Of a stretch of 44,009 nucleotides of DNA, positions 8,625 through 17,593 are shown piece by piece (within the stretch, counting starts at the first letter, position 1; each line of letters opens with the position of its first letter). Position numbers and translations under genes: made by a program. Source of the DNA: Gemmatimonadaceae bacterium (GTDB taxonomy: Bacteria > Gemmatimonadota > Gemmatimonadetes > Gemmatimonadales > Gemmatimonadaceae); assembly GCA_025929535.1 (NCBI GenBank), contig JAICLZ010000034.1, positions 1 through 44,009 of the forward strand, in the 5' to 3' direction. Under the pieces are notes generated by a model. The model was not told the origin of the DNA. It saw only the letters and a list, made by a program, of their open reading frames with translations, and did not search any database.

Positions 8625-8663
8625 AGCGATTAGTCGATGATGTCACTCCCCTTTCGCCCACCC

Positions 8664-9413
8664 TCACGGCACCTCGGCCGTGAAGAGCGGCCGCAGTTCC
8701 GGCGGGAGCAGGTCCAGGCTCGCGATCGGCGACTGCGCGAGACGAAGCGGCCACGCACTTCCGAAGAGAAAACGTTCGGCGCCGACCGTCTGCAATAAGT
8801 GCGCGAGATCATCCTCGGGAGGTCCCCAGATCCACGAGATGTCCCACCAGAGTCGCGCGCGCTCATCCGGCGTGAGCCCCCAGTGCGACTCCTCGATGAG
8901 CGCGCGCCCGGCGCACGTGACGATCACGCGAGCGTTCGGATCCGCGCGCACGATCGCACGGATGTGCGCGCCGGTCAAATCGGAGCTCGAGTCGAGCGCG
9001 CTGCGCTGACGCACATCCTCGAAGCGCGTCGTGAGCACGAGCGGCAAGCCGATCTCCGCGCACGCCTGCGCGAGAGCGGCGAGACGCGCGTCGTGCGCGC
9101 CCATTCCCCACTGCACGGGGTACGCGCGAATGGCGCGCGCGCCGTCCGCGTGCGCGTTCGCGAGCGCGAGCTGCCAGTGCGGCCAGCCGGGGCGAATCGC
9201 GGGCACGGGCTCGAGCAGCGCGCGATGCGGCTCGAGCGCTGCGAACAGCGCCTCGTTGCCGGCGGTGACATCGCGGTGAAACGCCGTGGGCAGATGACCC
9301 ACCCACGCGCCATCGAGCCCCTCGCGCGCGAGCACGCGCACGAGCACATCCGGAGCCGGATGGGGCAGCTCGCGAAAAGGATACGCGCCGATGAGACAAT
9401 TGACGTCGATCAC
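8664..9413 (-). CDS. Amidohydrolase-fold protein lacking metal ligands (probable non-catalytic partner)
   Basis: A 249-aa protein of amidohydrolase family 2 (TIM-barrel) type. GTG 9413 was chosen because it overlaps the stop of the upstream amidohydrolase by 4 nt (GTGA). The N-terminus VIDVNCLIG aligns with D-x-H-x-H of active members, but both histidines are replaced (Asn5, Leu7). The usual ILAH segment is VTCAG (residues 165-169). The final GSD-Y-P motif is GSA220-W-P, so the catalytic Asp is gone. Overall length and order of segments fit the fold. It is likely catalytically dead, or uses a different chemistry, and may assemble with the upstream protein. Confidence 0.7.
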   Translation of the reverse strand: MIDVNCLIGAYPFRELPHPAPDVLVRVLAREGLDGAWVGHLPTAFHRDVTAGNEALFAALEPHRALLEPVPAIRPGWPHWQLALANAHADGARAIRAYPVQWGMGAHDARLAALAQACAEIGLPLVLTTRFEDVRQRSALDSSSDLTGAHIRAIVRADPNARVIVTCAGRALIEESHWGLTPDERARLWWDISWIWGPPEDDLAHLLQTVGAERFLFGSAWPLRLAQSPIASLDLLPPELRPLFTAEVP

Positions 9414-10306
9414 TGCGACACGCGTGCGTGGGCGTCGGTGCGCCGCGCGGCAACACCGCTGGTCGGGATGCCGGGGAGCGCGTTGTGCGGGAAGATGCGC
9501 GCGGCGTTGCGCCAGCGAACCTCCGCGAGCTCGTCCTCGTTCAGGCCGACGGTCTCGAGCGCGCGCAGCTTCGCGAGGCCCGTTTCCATCGTGATGTCGC
9601 AGCCCCAGAGCAGGCGCGACGCACCGACCGATGCGTACGCGAGATCGAGCATCCCTCGATCCACACCGCTTCCCGAAAGATCGATGTAGATGTTGGAGAT
9701 CTCCCGCACGGCTGCACAGCTGTGCGCCCAGTCTCCGCCGCCGCCGATGTGCGCGAGGATGAACGACGCCCGGGGATGCCGGTGCGCGAGGCGGCCGAGG
9801 TCCGCCCCATCGGAGATCTCCTGGCCGGGCCACTCGCGCGTGCGGTGCTGCCAGATGTGGTGCAGCACCGGAAGCCCGCGGCGCGCAGCCTCATCGGCGA
9901 TCGGATCGAGCAGCGCATCGTCGGCGCGGCGGCTCGCGGCGAGCTTGATCCCGACCGCGCCGCGCTCGACGCAGCGCGCGATCTCGTCGCGCGCGTGCGC
10001 GGTGTCGTTCGGGTTCACGCTGACGTAGCAGCGAATGCGATCGGGATGCTCGCTCGCGAGCGCGAGCATGGCGTCGTTGCCAACGGTGAGATCCGCGGGC
10101 GACGGGAAGTACGTGGGCGACGTGTGGCCCCAGCTGCCGAGTATGGAAGCGATGTGCGCTCGGATGCCGATGCGCTCGCCGGCGCGCAAGCGTGCGGCAT
10201 TCACGCGCTGCCAGTCCGCGCGGCCCGAGCCCCGATGATGGAAGTGTGCGTGCACGTCCACGAGCGGCGTGCTCCCGGCGAGCGGCGCGAGCGCGGGATC
10301 AACCAC
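9410..10306 (-). CDS. Amidohydrolase family 2 metal-dependent hydrolase
   Basis: A 298-aa TIM-barrel hydrolase. The metal-binding motif D17-V-H19-A-H21 sits at the end of strand 1. It also shows VGIKLAAS, LPVLHHIWQH (second His set), FILAHIGGGG and LLWGCDITM with the catalytic Asp. Substrate cannot be read from sequence; family members are hydrolases or decarboxylases. GTG 10306 was chosen because the protein motif starts soon after it, and it overlaps the aminotransferase stop by 8 nt. It is followed by an overlapping non-catalytic homologue. The shared operon with an aminotransferase suggests action on an amino or amido compound. Confidence 0.8.
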   Translation of the reverse strand: MVDPALAPLAGSTPLVDVHAHFHHRGSGRADWQRVNAARLRAGERIGIRAHIASILGSWGHTSPTYFPSPADLTVGNDAMLALASEHPDRIRCYVSVNPNDTAHARDEIARCVERGAVGIKLAASRRADDALLDPIADEAARRGLPVLHHIWQHRTREWPGQEISDGADLGRLAHRHPRASFILAHIGGGGDWAHSCAAVREISNIYIDLSGSGVDRGMLDLAYASVGASRLLWGCDITMETGLAKLRALETVGLNEDELAEVRWRNAARIFPHNALPGIPTSGVAARRTDAHARVSQ

Positions 10307-11531
10307 CCGCGAGCTCCTCGCGCAGCGACACGAGAGCCTCGCTCGCAGCGCTCTCGATCGCGGCGACATCGGACTCCTCGTGCGCGAGCGACGCGTAGTT
10401 GTACGCGCCGCGCTTGAAGAGCACCCCCGCCTCGAGCGCGAACTCGCCGAAGCGCGTGCGCTGGTCCTCATCGTCGAAATCGAGGAGCCACATCGGCGGA
10501 ATGCCGCGCACGGAGACGCCGGACACGCCGGACGCCGAGATCGCGCGCTGCACGCCCCGCATCATGTCCTCGCCCGCAGCCCAGATCCCTTCGCACACTT
10601 CGGCCTTCTCGTGCCAGTCGAGCACCGCGCTCGCGGCCGCGAGCGCGCTCGACTCCCCCGCGAGCGTCGATGAGATCCAGCACTCCGATGCCGCGCGCAT
10701 CACGGCCTCGCGCCCGACGATCGCGCTCAGCGGATAGCCGTTCGCGAGCGCCTTGCCGAACACCGCAACGTCCGGCGTGATGCCGGAGTACTCCTGGAAG
10801 CCGCCGGTGCGCAAACGGAAGCCGGTTTTCATCTCATCGAACACGAGCACGGCGCCGCGCTCGTCGCAGATCGCGCGCGCGGCTTCGATCCACGCCGTGC
10901 TCGGCAGCCGCTCGATCACGGGCTCGATCACGATCGCGGCGAGCGTGTCGCCAGCCTCTCCCGCGGCACCCTCGAGCGCGGTGATGTCGTCGAAGGGAAC
11001 GGCGGTGAACTCCTGGTGTGCGCCCGCGGTGATGCCCGGGCCGTCGCTCCACCAGTCCAGCCAGCCGAAGTAGCCACAGCCGATCACGTGCGCGCGCTTC
11101 GTGTGCGCGCGCGCAATGCGAACCGCCGCCGCCACTCCTTCCGCGCCACTCTTCAGGAAGCGCACGCGCTCAGCGCACGGAATCACGTCCGACAGCCGCT
11201 CGGCGACATCCACCTCGAGCACGTGCGACAGCCCCGCGACGTTGCCCTGTTCTGCTGCCTGCGTCACCGCGATCGTGACCGCGGCCTCCGCGTAGCCAAG
11301 CGCGACGGCGCCGAGCGCCATGGTGCAGTCGATGAGCTCGCGATCGTCGGCGGTCCACAGGCGGCAGCCGGACGCGCGCACGTAGTGGGACGGCATCTCG
11401 CCCTGCGCATCGCCGAACAGCGCGGCGAAGCGCTTGCTGCCGGTGGACGCGCCGCCGACGATGATGGCATTCGCGCGCGCGCGCCAGTCTTCCGCGGACA
11501 TCTCTTCCGGAAGGAGATCGTCTTCGCTCAT
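10299..11531 (-). CDS. Class III PLP-dependent aminotransferase (glutamate-1-semialdehyde aminomutase-like)
   Basis: A 410-aa fold-type I PLP enzyme of aminotransferase class III. Visible features are the cofactor region LKSGAEGVAAAVRIARA, the PLP Asp in VLVFDEMKTGFR, and the Schiff-base lysine in VAVFGKALANGYPLSAI. It resembles glutamate-1-semialdehyde 2,1-aminomutase, but its catabolic operon context (two amidohydrolase-fold genes overlapping downstream, a lyase and a solute-binding protein upstream) argues against a haem-synthesis role. It probably transaminates an amino sugar, amine or omega-amino acid; the substrate is not identifiable. No clear Shine-Dalgarno precedes ATG 11531, which follows the RNA methyltransferase stop by 31 nt. 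Confidence 0.85.
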   Translation of the reverse strand: MSEDDLLPEEMSAEDWRARANAIIVGGASTGSKRFAALFGDAQGEMPSHYVRASGCRLWTADDRELIDCTMALGAVALGYAEAAVTIAVTQAAEQGNVAGLSHVLEVDVAERLSDVIPCAERVRFLKSGAEGVAAAVRIARAHTKRAHVIGCGYFGWLDWWSDGPGITAGAHQEFTAVPFDDITALEGAAGEAGDTLAAIVIEPVIERLPSTAWIEAARAICDERGAVLVFDEMKTGFRLRTGGFQEYSGITPDVAVFGKALANGYPLSAIVGREAVMRAASECWISSTLAGESSALAAASAVLDWHEKAEVCEGIWAAGEDMMRGVQRAISASGVSGVSVRGIPPMWLLDFDDEDQRTRFGEFALEAGVLFKRGAYNYASLAHEESDVAAIESAASEALVSLREELAGG

Positions 11532-11562
11532 GGGGGGAAGAAGCCGACGTGATGCGGCAGCG

Positions 11563-12318
11563 TCAAGTGCTTTCGCCGCGCGCGCTCGCGCCCGCGCGGC
11601 CGAGCGCGCGCACGACCTCGATCGCGATCGAGCGCATCAGGTCGATCTCGCGCGCGTCGGGCGCGGCACGATAGGTGAGCGAGCGGAGTGAGCGGAGCAC
11701 GAGCTCCTCGTTCCGCGTGCGGAAGAAATCGACGGCGGCGAGCGCCTTGGTTGCATCGGTGAAGTAGCGCTGGAGCTGTTCGGCGCTCGCGGGCGGCGCA
11801 TCCTTGCGCGGCGGCGCGAGCGTTCGCGACGCGTTCGCCGCGAGGTGCAGCTCGTAGAGCGCTATGAGCACGGCCTGCGCGAGATTGAGCGATGGATGAT
11901 CGCTCGTGGGGATGGTGACCACGGCGTGCGCGCGGTCGAGCGACTCGTTCGAGAGTCCGTGATCCTCGCGCCCGAAAAAGATCGCGACCGGCCCGTCGGC
12001 GGCGGCCGCCAGCATGGGCGCGGCCACATCGCGCGGCGAGACGAGCCTCCACTTCGCCTTTCTGCGACGCGCCGTGAATCCCGCCGCGAACACGCAGTCC
12101 GCGATCGCTTCGTCGAGCGAGGCGAAGTGGTGCACCTCCGAGACGATGTCTCGCGTGTCGTGCGCCACCCGCTCCACACGGGACGGATCGTACTCCACCG
12201 GATTGACGAGCCGGAGCTGGCGCACGCCCATGTTCTTCATGGCGCGCACCACCGCGGCGATGTTGACCGGATCCTGCGGCTCGACGAGCACGACGCAGAC
12301 GCTGTCGAGCGCGCTCAT
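11563..12318 (-). CDS. TrmH/TrmJ-family (SPOUT) RNA methyltransferase
   Basis: A 251-aa SPOUT methyltransferase. It starts VCVVLVEPQDPVNIAAVVRAM and contains FFGREDHGLSNESL and IPTSDHPSLNLAQAVLIALY, the knotted SAM-binding motifs of the TrmJ (tRNA Cm32/Um32) branch. The family methylates ribose 2'-OH in tRNA or rRNA. ATG 12318 overlaps the stop of the heparinase-like gene (ATGA), which places an RNA-modification gene inside an otherwise catabolic string. The C-terminal helical segment (residues 170-251) is as in TrmJ. Function as a TrmJ orthologue is likely but the exact target is not certain. Confidence 0.85.
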   Translation of the reverse strand: MSALDSVCVVLVEPQDPVNIAAVVRAMKNMGVRQLRLVNPVEYDPSRVERVAHDTRDIVSEVHHFASLDEAIADCVFAAGFTARRRKAKWRLVSPRDVAAPMLAAAADGPVAIFFGREDHGLSNESLDRAHAVVTIPTSDHPSLNLAQAVLIALYELHLAANASRTLAPPRKDAPPASAEQLQRYFTDATKALAAVDFFRTRNEELVLRSLRSLTYRAAPDAREIDLMRSIAIEVVRALGRAGASARGEST

Positions 12319-15029
12319 TCGGGAAGGCGGAGCGGGATGAAATGCTCGAGCGGATGCCGGTCGCCGCGCAGGTAGACGCGATCGCCGCGTGCGCCGCTCA
12401 GCACGAGCTGGCCGCGGCGACGCTGGCGGTCGGACGACATTTCGTTCACGAGCACATCGAGAGCGAAGATTGGAGACACGGCGCTTCGCGGAATGGTGAA
12501 ACGTATCTCGTAGCCGCCGGAAATCTCGCGCGAACGAGCCGTGATCGGCGGTGCATCGCCAGCGCCGGCGGTCCGGCGCACGCGCGTGCGCGCGAAATCG
12601 CGCTCGGGAATCGCGAGCCACGCCACCGGCTCGCGCCACCCTTCACTCCAGAAATGGAGCTGGACACCATCGCTGTGGATGTCGGGATGCTCGTTGTCGA
12701 GCTCGGGATCCGGCGCATCGGGCGCGCGGAAATGGAGCGGGGACTTGCGCACGGTGACGAGGATCTCGAGCTCCGATTCGTCGGCAGTGACGAGTACGTG
12801 CGCGCGCGGTGCACCCGCATCGCGCCAGCTGTGCTCGGAGCCACGATAGTGGGGCTCGGCGAGGTCGCGCGAGAACGGGAGTGGGTGCGCAGCGGGTGCT
12901 TGCGCGGGTGTGGACGCCAGTTGTGAGCTCGATGAGGGCTCAGTGGCTCGAAATCCCGAGAGCACGGTGTGCGTGCGAGCCCCTTCAGGGTCGAGAAAGT
13001 CGAGGTGTGCGCCATCGCCGCGCCACTCGTAATCGACCTTGCCCGCCGCCTGGCTCGCGCGCGTGATGTGGAGCCTTCCATTCTCGAGCGACACTTCACG
13101 CACGGTGAACGCGGGACTCCAGACGCTGCGAATCCTTCCCTGCGCGGCGTGCGTGCGCAGGAGCAGAAACGGCTGCTCACCCGAGGCGGGCGCGCCCGGA
13201 GCCATTGCGGCGAACCACTCCGCGTCTTCGGAGCAGGTGACCCACGCAAGGCCGTTGCCCGACGCATCATCGATGAAGCGGACGATCTCGTTGGCAGGAA
13301 CGCGCGCACGGCGGGCCTCGCGCACGAATGAGAATCCGTCCTCGAGACCGTCGCCGCCCTCGAGCGGAGCTGCCTCCAGTGCCGCGGAGCACTCGAGACG
13401 CACGCGCGCGTGTACGGGCAGCTCGATGCGCACGGGCGCGTCGCTGCTCCAGCGCAGCTCGTCGATCACGACATGTGCGAGCGCCGTGAGCGCGCGTTGC
13501 GCGATGACGGGCGGTTGCGCGGAGATGCGCGCGCTCGAGCACACCCAGCCGAGCTCCTCGCGCTCATCGTACGCGAGCAAGGTGCCTGAAGTGGGGGGCT
13601 GCGAACGGCCGTTCACCAGCGGCGCGTTGTGCGCGAGCGTACTGCGATACCAGTGCAGCGTCGGATCGACGTACGAGCCGGTGCCCATGTCGTCGAGAAT
13701 GCGACGCGTTGCGTGCGCGAGCAGCAGGTTGAGGCGGTCGGGATGCCCATGGCCGCCGCCGTGATGTCCGTAGTCGAGCGCCGCGTAGCCATCACCGCGC
13801 TCGCGGCGGAAGACGGCTATGCCCTGCGCATCGAGCAGCGCCGAGGGCATGCCGGCGCGGTCGAGCGATGGGAGTGCCTCGCCAGCGAAGAGGAGCGAGC
13901 GCCAGCCGAGATCCGCGCGACTCAACGCGCTCGGCGGCTCGTTGCGCTCGGCTTCCGCTGCGGAGCGCCACCGGCCCGTGTCGCGATGAGGGATGTCGTC
14001 CGCGTAGAGCGACGCGAGCGCGCTCGTGAGCCTCGCGTCGTCCGCGCGCGCGAGGCCGAGCTCGCACGACTCCGCGGTACGCCACTGGCGCAGCGAGGCG
14101 CCGTACTGCGAGTCGCGGCGCGCCGGAAATCCGAGGTCGGGGAATGCGGTGAGAAAGGGCGTCGAGAATCCGGCCTGGAAGCGCGCGAGCAGCTCGACCG
14201 GAATCTCGTGACCGGCCGCTTCGGCCATGACGACGCCGTACCAGAGTCCGCGATGCGAGAACAGATGATAATTCTCGCCCTCGTACCAGCTGCCATCCGC
14301 GAGCAGCCCGGTGCCGAGCTGCACGATGAGCCCCGACGGCGAATGCATTGCGTGACCGGCGAGTGCGGCGTCGCCAAGCACGCGCGCCGCGGCGAGCATC
14401 GCGGCGTTGTTCCAGAGCTGGCGATTCGATTCGCCTTCATCGTACGAGCGAACGAGTGCTGCGCTGGGCGCTGCCACGCGGTCGCGAAAGCTTCCAGTTG
14501 CCGCGCCACCGGCATCTGCTGCATCGAGAAGATCGGCAGCGATGCAGAGCTGGAGCAGCCAGATGGACTCGAGATAGGTGCTGAAGAAGGGCCGCGATGG
14601 ACCGAGCACGTTGTCGTCGAGCGGATAGCGCGCGTAGCGATCCGCGTACTCGTCGAGCGTCGCGCGCGCGAACGCGGCGAGCCGGGCATCGAAGTGCAGC
14701 GCATTGAGCAGCGCGCCGTGCACGGCGCGCTCGGCGCGCCAGAGCTGGGCGAACATGAGCCACCAGCGATGGTGCCGCTCGCCGCCGTACACGGTGCCGC
14801 AGGTCGGACAGCGGTGCGCGTGCGGGGAGTACGGGTCGAACTCCAGCGGCGCGCCGTCCAACGGGCAGCGGCCGCCGTCGCGCGTGAGCATCGCCTTCTG
14901 CCCGGAGATGGCGGGCGCATCGCGCAGCACGCGCTCCATCCCTGCGCGAAGCGAGTCGGCGAGGGGGGCGAGGGCGCCCGCGGCGATGCGCTGCCGCGCC
15001 GGGAATTCGCTTGAATTCAGAAGAATCAT
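12315..15029 (-). CDS. Heparinase II/III-family polysaccharide or oligosaccharide lyase
   Basis: A 904-aa protein. Residues 50-80 hold a zinc-ribbon-like Cys set (C55, C74, C77). An alpha-toroid region follows (about 80-400, including LADGSWYEGENYHLFSHRGL). Then comes a beta-sandwich heparinase II/III domain with GHHGGGHGHPDRLNLLLA. The last 200 residues resemble a CBM9/DOMON-like module (ELEILVTVRKSPLHF, IHSDGVQLHFW). No signal peptide is seen, so it probably acts in the cytoplasm on imported uronate-containing oligosaccharides. ATG 15029 overlaps the stop of the substrate-binding protein (ATGA), linking uptake to cleavage. The exact glycan is unknown. Confidence 0.85.
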   Translation of the reverse strand: MILLNSSEFPARQRIAAGALAPLADSLRAGMERVLRDAPAISGQKAMLTRDGGRCPLDGAPLEFDPYSPHAHRCPTCGTVYGGERHHRWWLMFAQLWRAERAVHGALLNALHFDARLAAFARATLDEYADRYARYPLDDNVLGPSRPFFSTYLESIWLLQLCIAADLLDAADAGGAATGSFRDRVAAPSAALVRSYDEGESNRQLWNNAAMLAAARVLGDAALAGHAMHSPSGLIVQLGTGLLADGSWYEGENYHLFSHRGLWYGVVMAEAAGHEIPVELLARFQAGFSTPFLTAFPDLGFPARRDSQYGASLRQWRTAESCELGLARADDARLTSALASLYADDIPHRDTGRWRSAAEAERNEPPSALSRADLGWRSLLFAGEALPSLDRAGMPSALLDAQGIAVFRRERGDGYAALDYGHHGGGHGHPDRLNLLLAHATRRILDDMGTGSYVDPTLHWYRSTLAHNAPLVNGRSQPPTSGTLLAYDEREELGWVCSSARISAQPPVIAQRALTALAHVVIDELRWSSDAPVRIELPVHARVRLECSAALEAAPLEGGDGLEDGFSFVREARRARVPANEIVRFIDDASGNGLAWVTCSEDAEWFAAMAPGAPASGEQPFLLLRTHAAQGRIRSVWSPAFTVREVSLENGRLHITRASQAAGKVDYEWRGDGAHLDFLDPEGARTHTVLSGFRATEPSSSSQLASTPAQAPAAHPLPFSRDLAEPHYRGSEHSWRDAGAPRAHVLVTADESELEILVTVRKSPLHFRAPDAPDPELDNEHPDIHSDGVQLHFWSEGWREPVAWLAIPERDFARTRVRRTAGAGDAPPITARSREISGGYEIRFTIPRSAVSPIFALDVLVNEMSSDRQRRRGQLVLSGARGDRVYLRGDRHPLEHFIPLRLPE

Positions 15030-16618
15030 CTCGGTGCCTGCACGGTGTACCAGGCGGCGACCGTCGTGAGCTCTCCGCGCAGGTCCATCGCCACACCGCG
15101 CAGCCGGCGCGAGGCACCCTGGACACCGCGCGCGTGATAGATCCAGGCGACGGGCGCCGCCGCGTCGAGCTCGCGCTGCACGGCGGTCCAGCGCGCGCGC
15201 GCATCCGCATCCGGCGCCGCGCGCGCGGCGGCGAGGAGCGAGTCGAGGCGCGGCTCGTGGAAGCCGGCGTAGTCCAGTGCACTGCCCGCGAAGCGCGTGT
15301 CGAACATGGCCGAGAGATACGACAGCGAGAGGTCGCCGGGAATGCCGGTGTAGAGCGCATCGAAGTGGCGCGGCGTCGCGCGTGCAGCGGCGAGAAAGGA
15401 CGCGAGCTCGCGCTGGCGGATCTCCACGTGCACGCCAATGCGCGCGAGATCCGACTGGATCAGCTGCTCGGCGGCGTTGTCCGAGCTGCCGACGGTGAGG
15501 AGCTCGAAGGTGAGCGACTCCGCGCCGCGATGACGGAGTCCGTCAGCGCCGAGCGGCCAGCCGGCAGCGTCGAGCAGCGAGTCGGCGCGTGCGGTGTCGG
15601 GCGCTGCATCGCTCTCAGGCGCCGACGCACGAGCGTAGGGATGCGTGGACGGAATCGCCTCGCTCGAGGGCTCGCCGTAGCCGTGCACGGCCACGGCCAC
15701 GATCCGCCGGCGATCGATCGCGAGCGAGAGTGCGCGCCGCACGCGCGCGTCGTCGAACGGCGGGCGGGTGACGTTGAAGACAATGCCGTACGACTGCAGC
15801 ACCGGATACTCGATCACGCGCAGGAGTGGATCGCGCGCGACGAGCGGCGCCATGGCGGGCGAGATCCCCGCGAGATCGAGCTCGCCGCTCGTGAGCCCGG
15901 CGAACTTCGTTGCGGCTTCATCGATCACCGCGATGATCAGCCTGCGCAGCTTCGGCGCTCCGCCCATGGCCGCGGGAAAGGCATCGTTGCGGGCGAGCTC
16001 CCAACGCTGCCCCGCCACGCGCCGCACGAAGCGGAAGGGGCCGTTGCCGATCGGACGCACCGCGAAGCTGTCCGCGCGCATTGCGCTCGCGGGCGTGCGC
16101 GCAAGGCGATGCGCGGGAACGATCGGGAGCTCGCAGAGGATGGACGGGAAGCGCGGCTGCGACGCGGAGAAGTGCAGCGTGACCGTCGAGTCGTCGCTGG
16201 CCGAGACGCTCGAGAGCTGGGCGAGGTCGGAGGCCCGCGGGAATCCGACGGCCGGATCGCGGGCGGCGTCGAGGGTGAAGGCGACGTCGCGCGCGGTGGT
16301 GGGCAGGCCATCGTCCCAGCGGAGCGAAGAGACGAGCGAGAGCGTGAGTGCCATGCGGTCCGGCGAGAATTGCCAGCTGCGCGCGAAATAGGGCTGGGGC
16401 TCGAGCTGCGCATCGTACCGCGCGAGTGTCACGAAGAGCGCGTAGCGCTGCACCTGGCGCGCGAGGGGATGGATGGTGACGAGGGGGTTCGCGCTCTCGA
16501 GATCGGCACCCGAGGCGATCACCACGGTGTCGCTCGCGCGCGGAGCAGCAGTGCACGCTGCCGTGAGCGCGAGCAGCGCGGCCAGGCGGGTTGACGCGCG
16601 CCGCGTGCACGTCATCAT
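15026..16618 (-). CDS. ABC transporter substrate-binding lipoprotein (family 5, peptide/oligosaccharide type)
   Basis: The 530-aa product has a lipoprotein signal (LLALTAAC, Cys22) and the SBP family 5 features: YALFVTLARYDAQLEPQPYFA, a GNGPFRF motif, and SYGIVFNVTRPPFDDARVRRALS. The family binds peptides, oligosaccharides or nickel. ATG 16618 was chosen as the codon just before the signal peptide; ATG 16615 is an alternative. It is transcribed with the lyase downstream and divergently from two permeases, with only 6 bp between the opposing start codons. Its ribosome site (TGGAG) lies inside the permease coding region. Confidence 0.88.
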   Translation of the reverse strand: MMTCTRRASTRLAALLALTAACTAAPRASDTVVIASGADLESANPLVTIHPLARQVQRYALFVTLARYDAQLEPQPYFARSWQFSPDRMALTLSLVSSLRWDDGLPTTARDVAFTLDAARDPAVGFPRASDLAQLSSVSASDDSTVTLHFSASQPRFPSILCELPIVPAHRLARTPASAMRADSFAVRPIGNGPFRFVRRVAGQRWELARNDAFPAAMGGAPKLRRLIIAVIDEAATKFAGLTSGELDLAGISPAMAPLVARDPLLRVIEYPVLQSYGIVFNVTRPPFDDARVRRALSLAIDRRRIVAVAVHGYGEPSSEAIPSTHPYARASAPESDAAPDTARADSLLDAAGWPLGADGLRHRGAESLTFELLTVGSSDNAAEQLIQSDLARIGVHVEIRQRELASFLAAARATPRHFDALYTGIPGDLSLSYLSAMFDTRFAGSALDYAGFHEPRLDSLLAAARAAPDADARARWTAVQRELDAAAPVAWIYHARGVQGASRRLRGVAMDLRGELTTVAAWYTVQAPR

Positions 16619-16624
16619 CCCCAC

Positions 16625-17593
16625 ATGCGCTCCATTGTGCGGCAGCTCGCCGTATCGCTCGCGCTGTTCTGGGTGGTCCTCACTCTCACCTTCGTGCTGA
16701 TTCGCGCGGCGCCCGGCGATCCGGTGTCCTTTCTCGCGCCGCCCACGGCGACTGCGCCAGAGCTCGCGCGGCTGCGTGCGTCGCTCGATCTCGATGCGCC
16801 GCTCGTCGTGCAATATGGGCGATGGGCGCGCGACATTCTCGAGGGCGACCTGGGCACGAGCTTCGTCGCGCGCCGGCCCGTGACCCGCGTGCTCGGCGAC
16901 GCAATTCCGATCTCGCTCTGGCTCGGGAGCATCTCGCTGCTGCTCACGTTCGTGATCGGCGTGGTTGTGGGGGGCGTGCAGGGCGCGCGGCGCGGAACGC
17001 ATCTCGACAGCGCGCTCACGCTCGTGACGACCACCGTGTACGCCGCGCCGAGCTTCTGGCTGGCGCTTTCGCTGATCGCGCTGTTCACGTACGGCGCGGC
17101 GCGGCTCGGGCTTCCCCCCTGGCTGCGGCTGCCGGCGTTCGGCGTGCGCGATCCCGCTGGCGGTTCCGGCATTGCGGAGCTCGTGCGCCATGCGGTGTTG
17201 CCGGTGCTCACGCTCACGCTCATCGGCGCCGCGGGCATTGCACGATACGCGCGCACGTCCGCGGTCGAGCTGCTGCAGCTGCAGTGGGTGCGCACGGCCG
17301 TCGCGAAGGGCGCGCCCGCGCGCGCCGTGCACGCGAAGCACGTGCTGGCGAACGCGCTGCCGACGCTGCTCATCTTGTTCGCGCTCGCGCTTCCCGGCGT
17401 GCTCGCCGGCTCCGTATTCGTGGAGACCGTGTTCGGCTGGCCGGGCGTCGGTCGCCTCATGGTGAGCTCCATCTTCGCGCGCGACTATCCGGTGGTGGTC
17501 GGCGCGACGGTGGTGTACGCCGCGATCGTGATCCTCGCGAATCTGGCCGCGGACCTCGCGCTGCCGCTGGTGGATCCGAGGCGCCGGGTGTGA
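16625..17593 (+). CDS. ABC transporter permease, DppB/OppB type
   Basis: A 322-aa inner-membrane permease. It begins with the typical DppB pattern, an N-terminal helix ending VLIRAAPGDPVSF, and has six helices. The EAA loop (about VAKGAPARAVHAKHVLANALP) contacts the ATPase. The start ATG faces the substrate-binding gene start with 6 bp between. No Shine-Dalgarno is visible, so it may be leaderless or start at GTG 16637. No cognate ATPase gene is present in the window. Confidence 0.88.
   Translation: MRSIVRQLAVSLALFWVVLTLTFVLIRAAPGDPVSFLAPPTATAPELARLRASLDLDAPLVVQYGRWARDILEGDLGTSFVARRPVTRVLGDAIPISLWLGSISLLLTFVIGVVVGGVQGARRGTHLDSALTLVTTTVYAAPSFWLALSLIALFTYGAARLGLPPWLRLPAFGVRDPAGGSGIAELVRHAVLPVLTLTLIGAAGIARYARTSAVELLQLQWVRTAVAKGAPARAVHAKHVLANALPTLLILFALALPGVLAGSVFVETVFGWPGVGRLMVSSIFARDYPVVVGATVVYAAIVILANLAADLALPLVDPRRRV

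Noticed and set aside
4674..8633. 1319-codon open frame on the plus strand
   Set aside because: It is antisense to actB and actA, whose minus-strand products have clear haem, Fe-S and TAT motifs. GC-rich codon bias creates such mirror frames.
8664..9833. Longer 389-codon version of the second amidohydrolase-like gene
   Set aside because: The extra N-terminus lies over the end of the upstream amidohydrolase in another frame and is low-complexity; the GTG at 9413 gives a standard coupled start.
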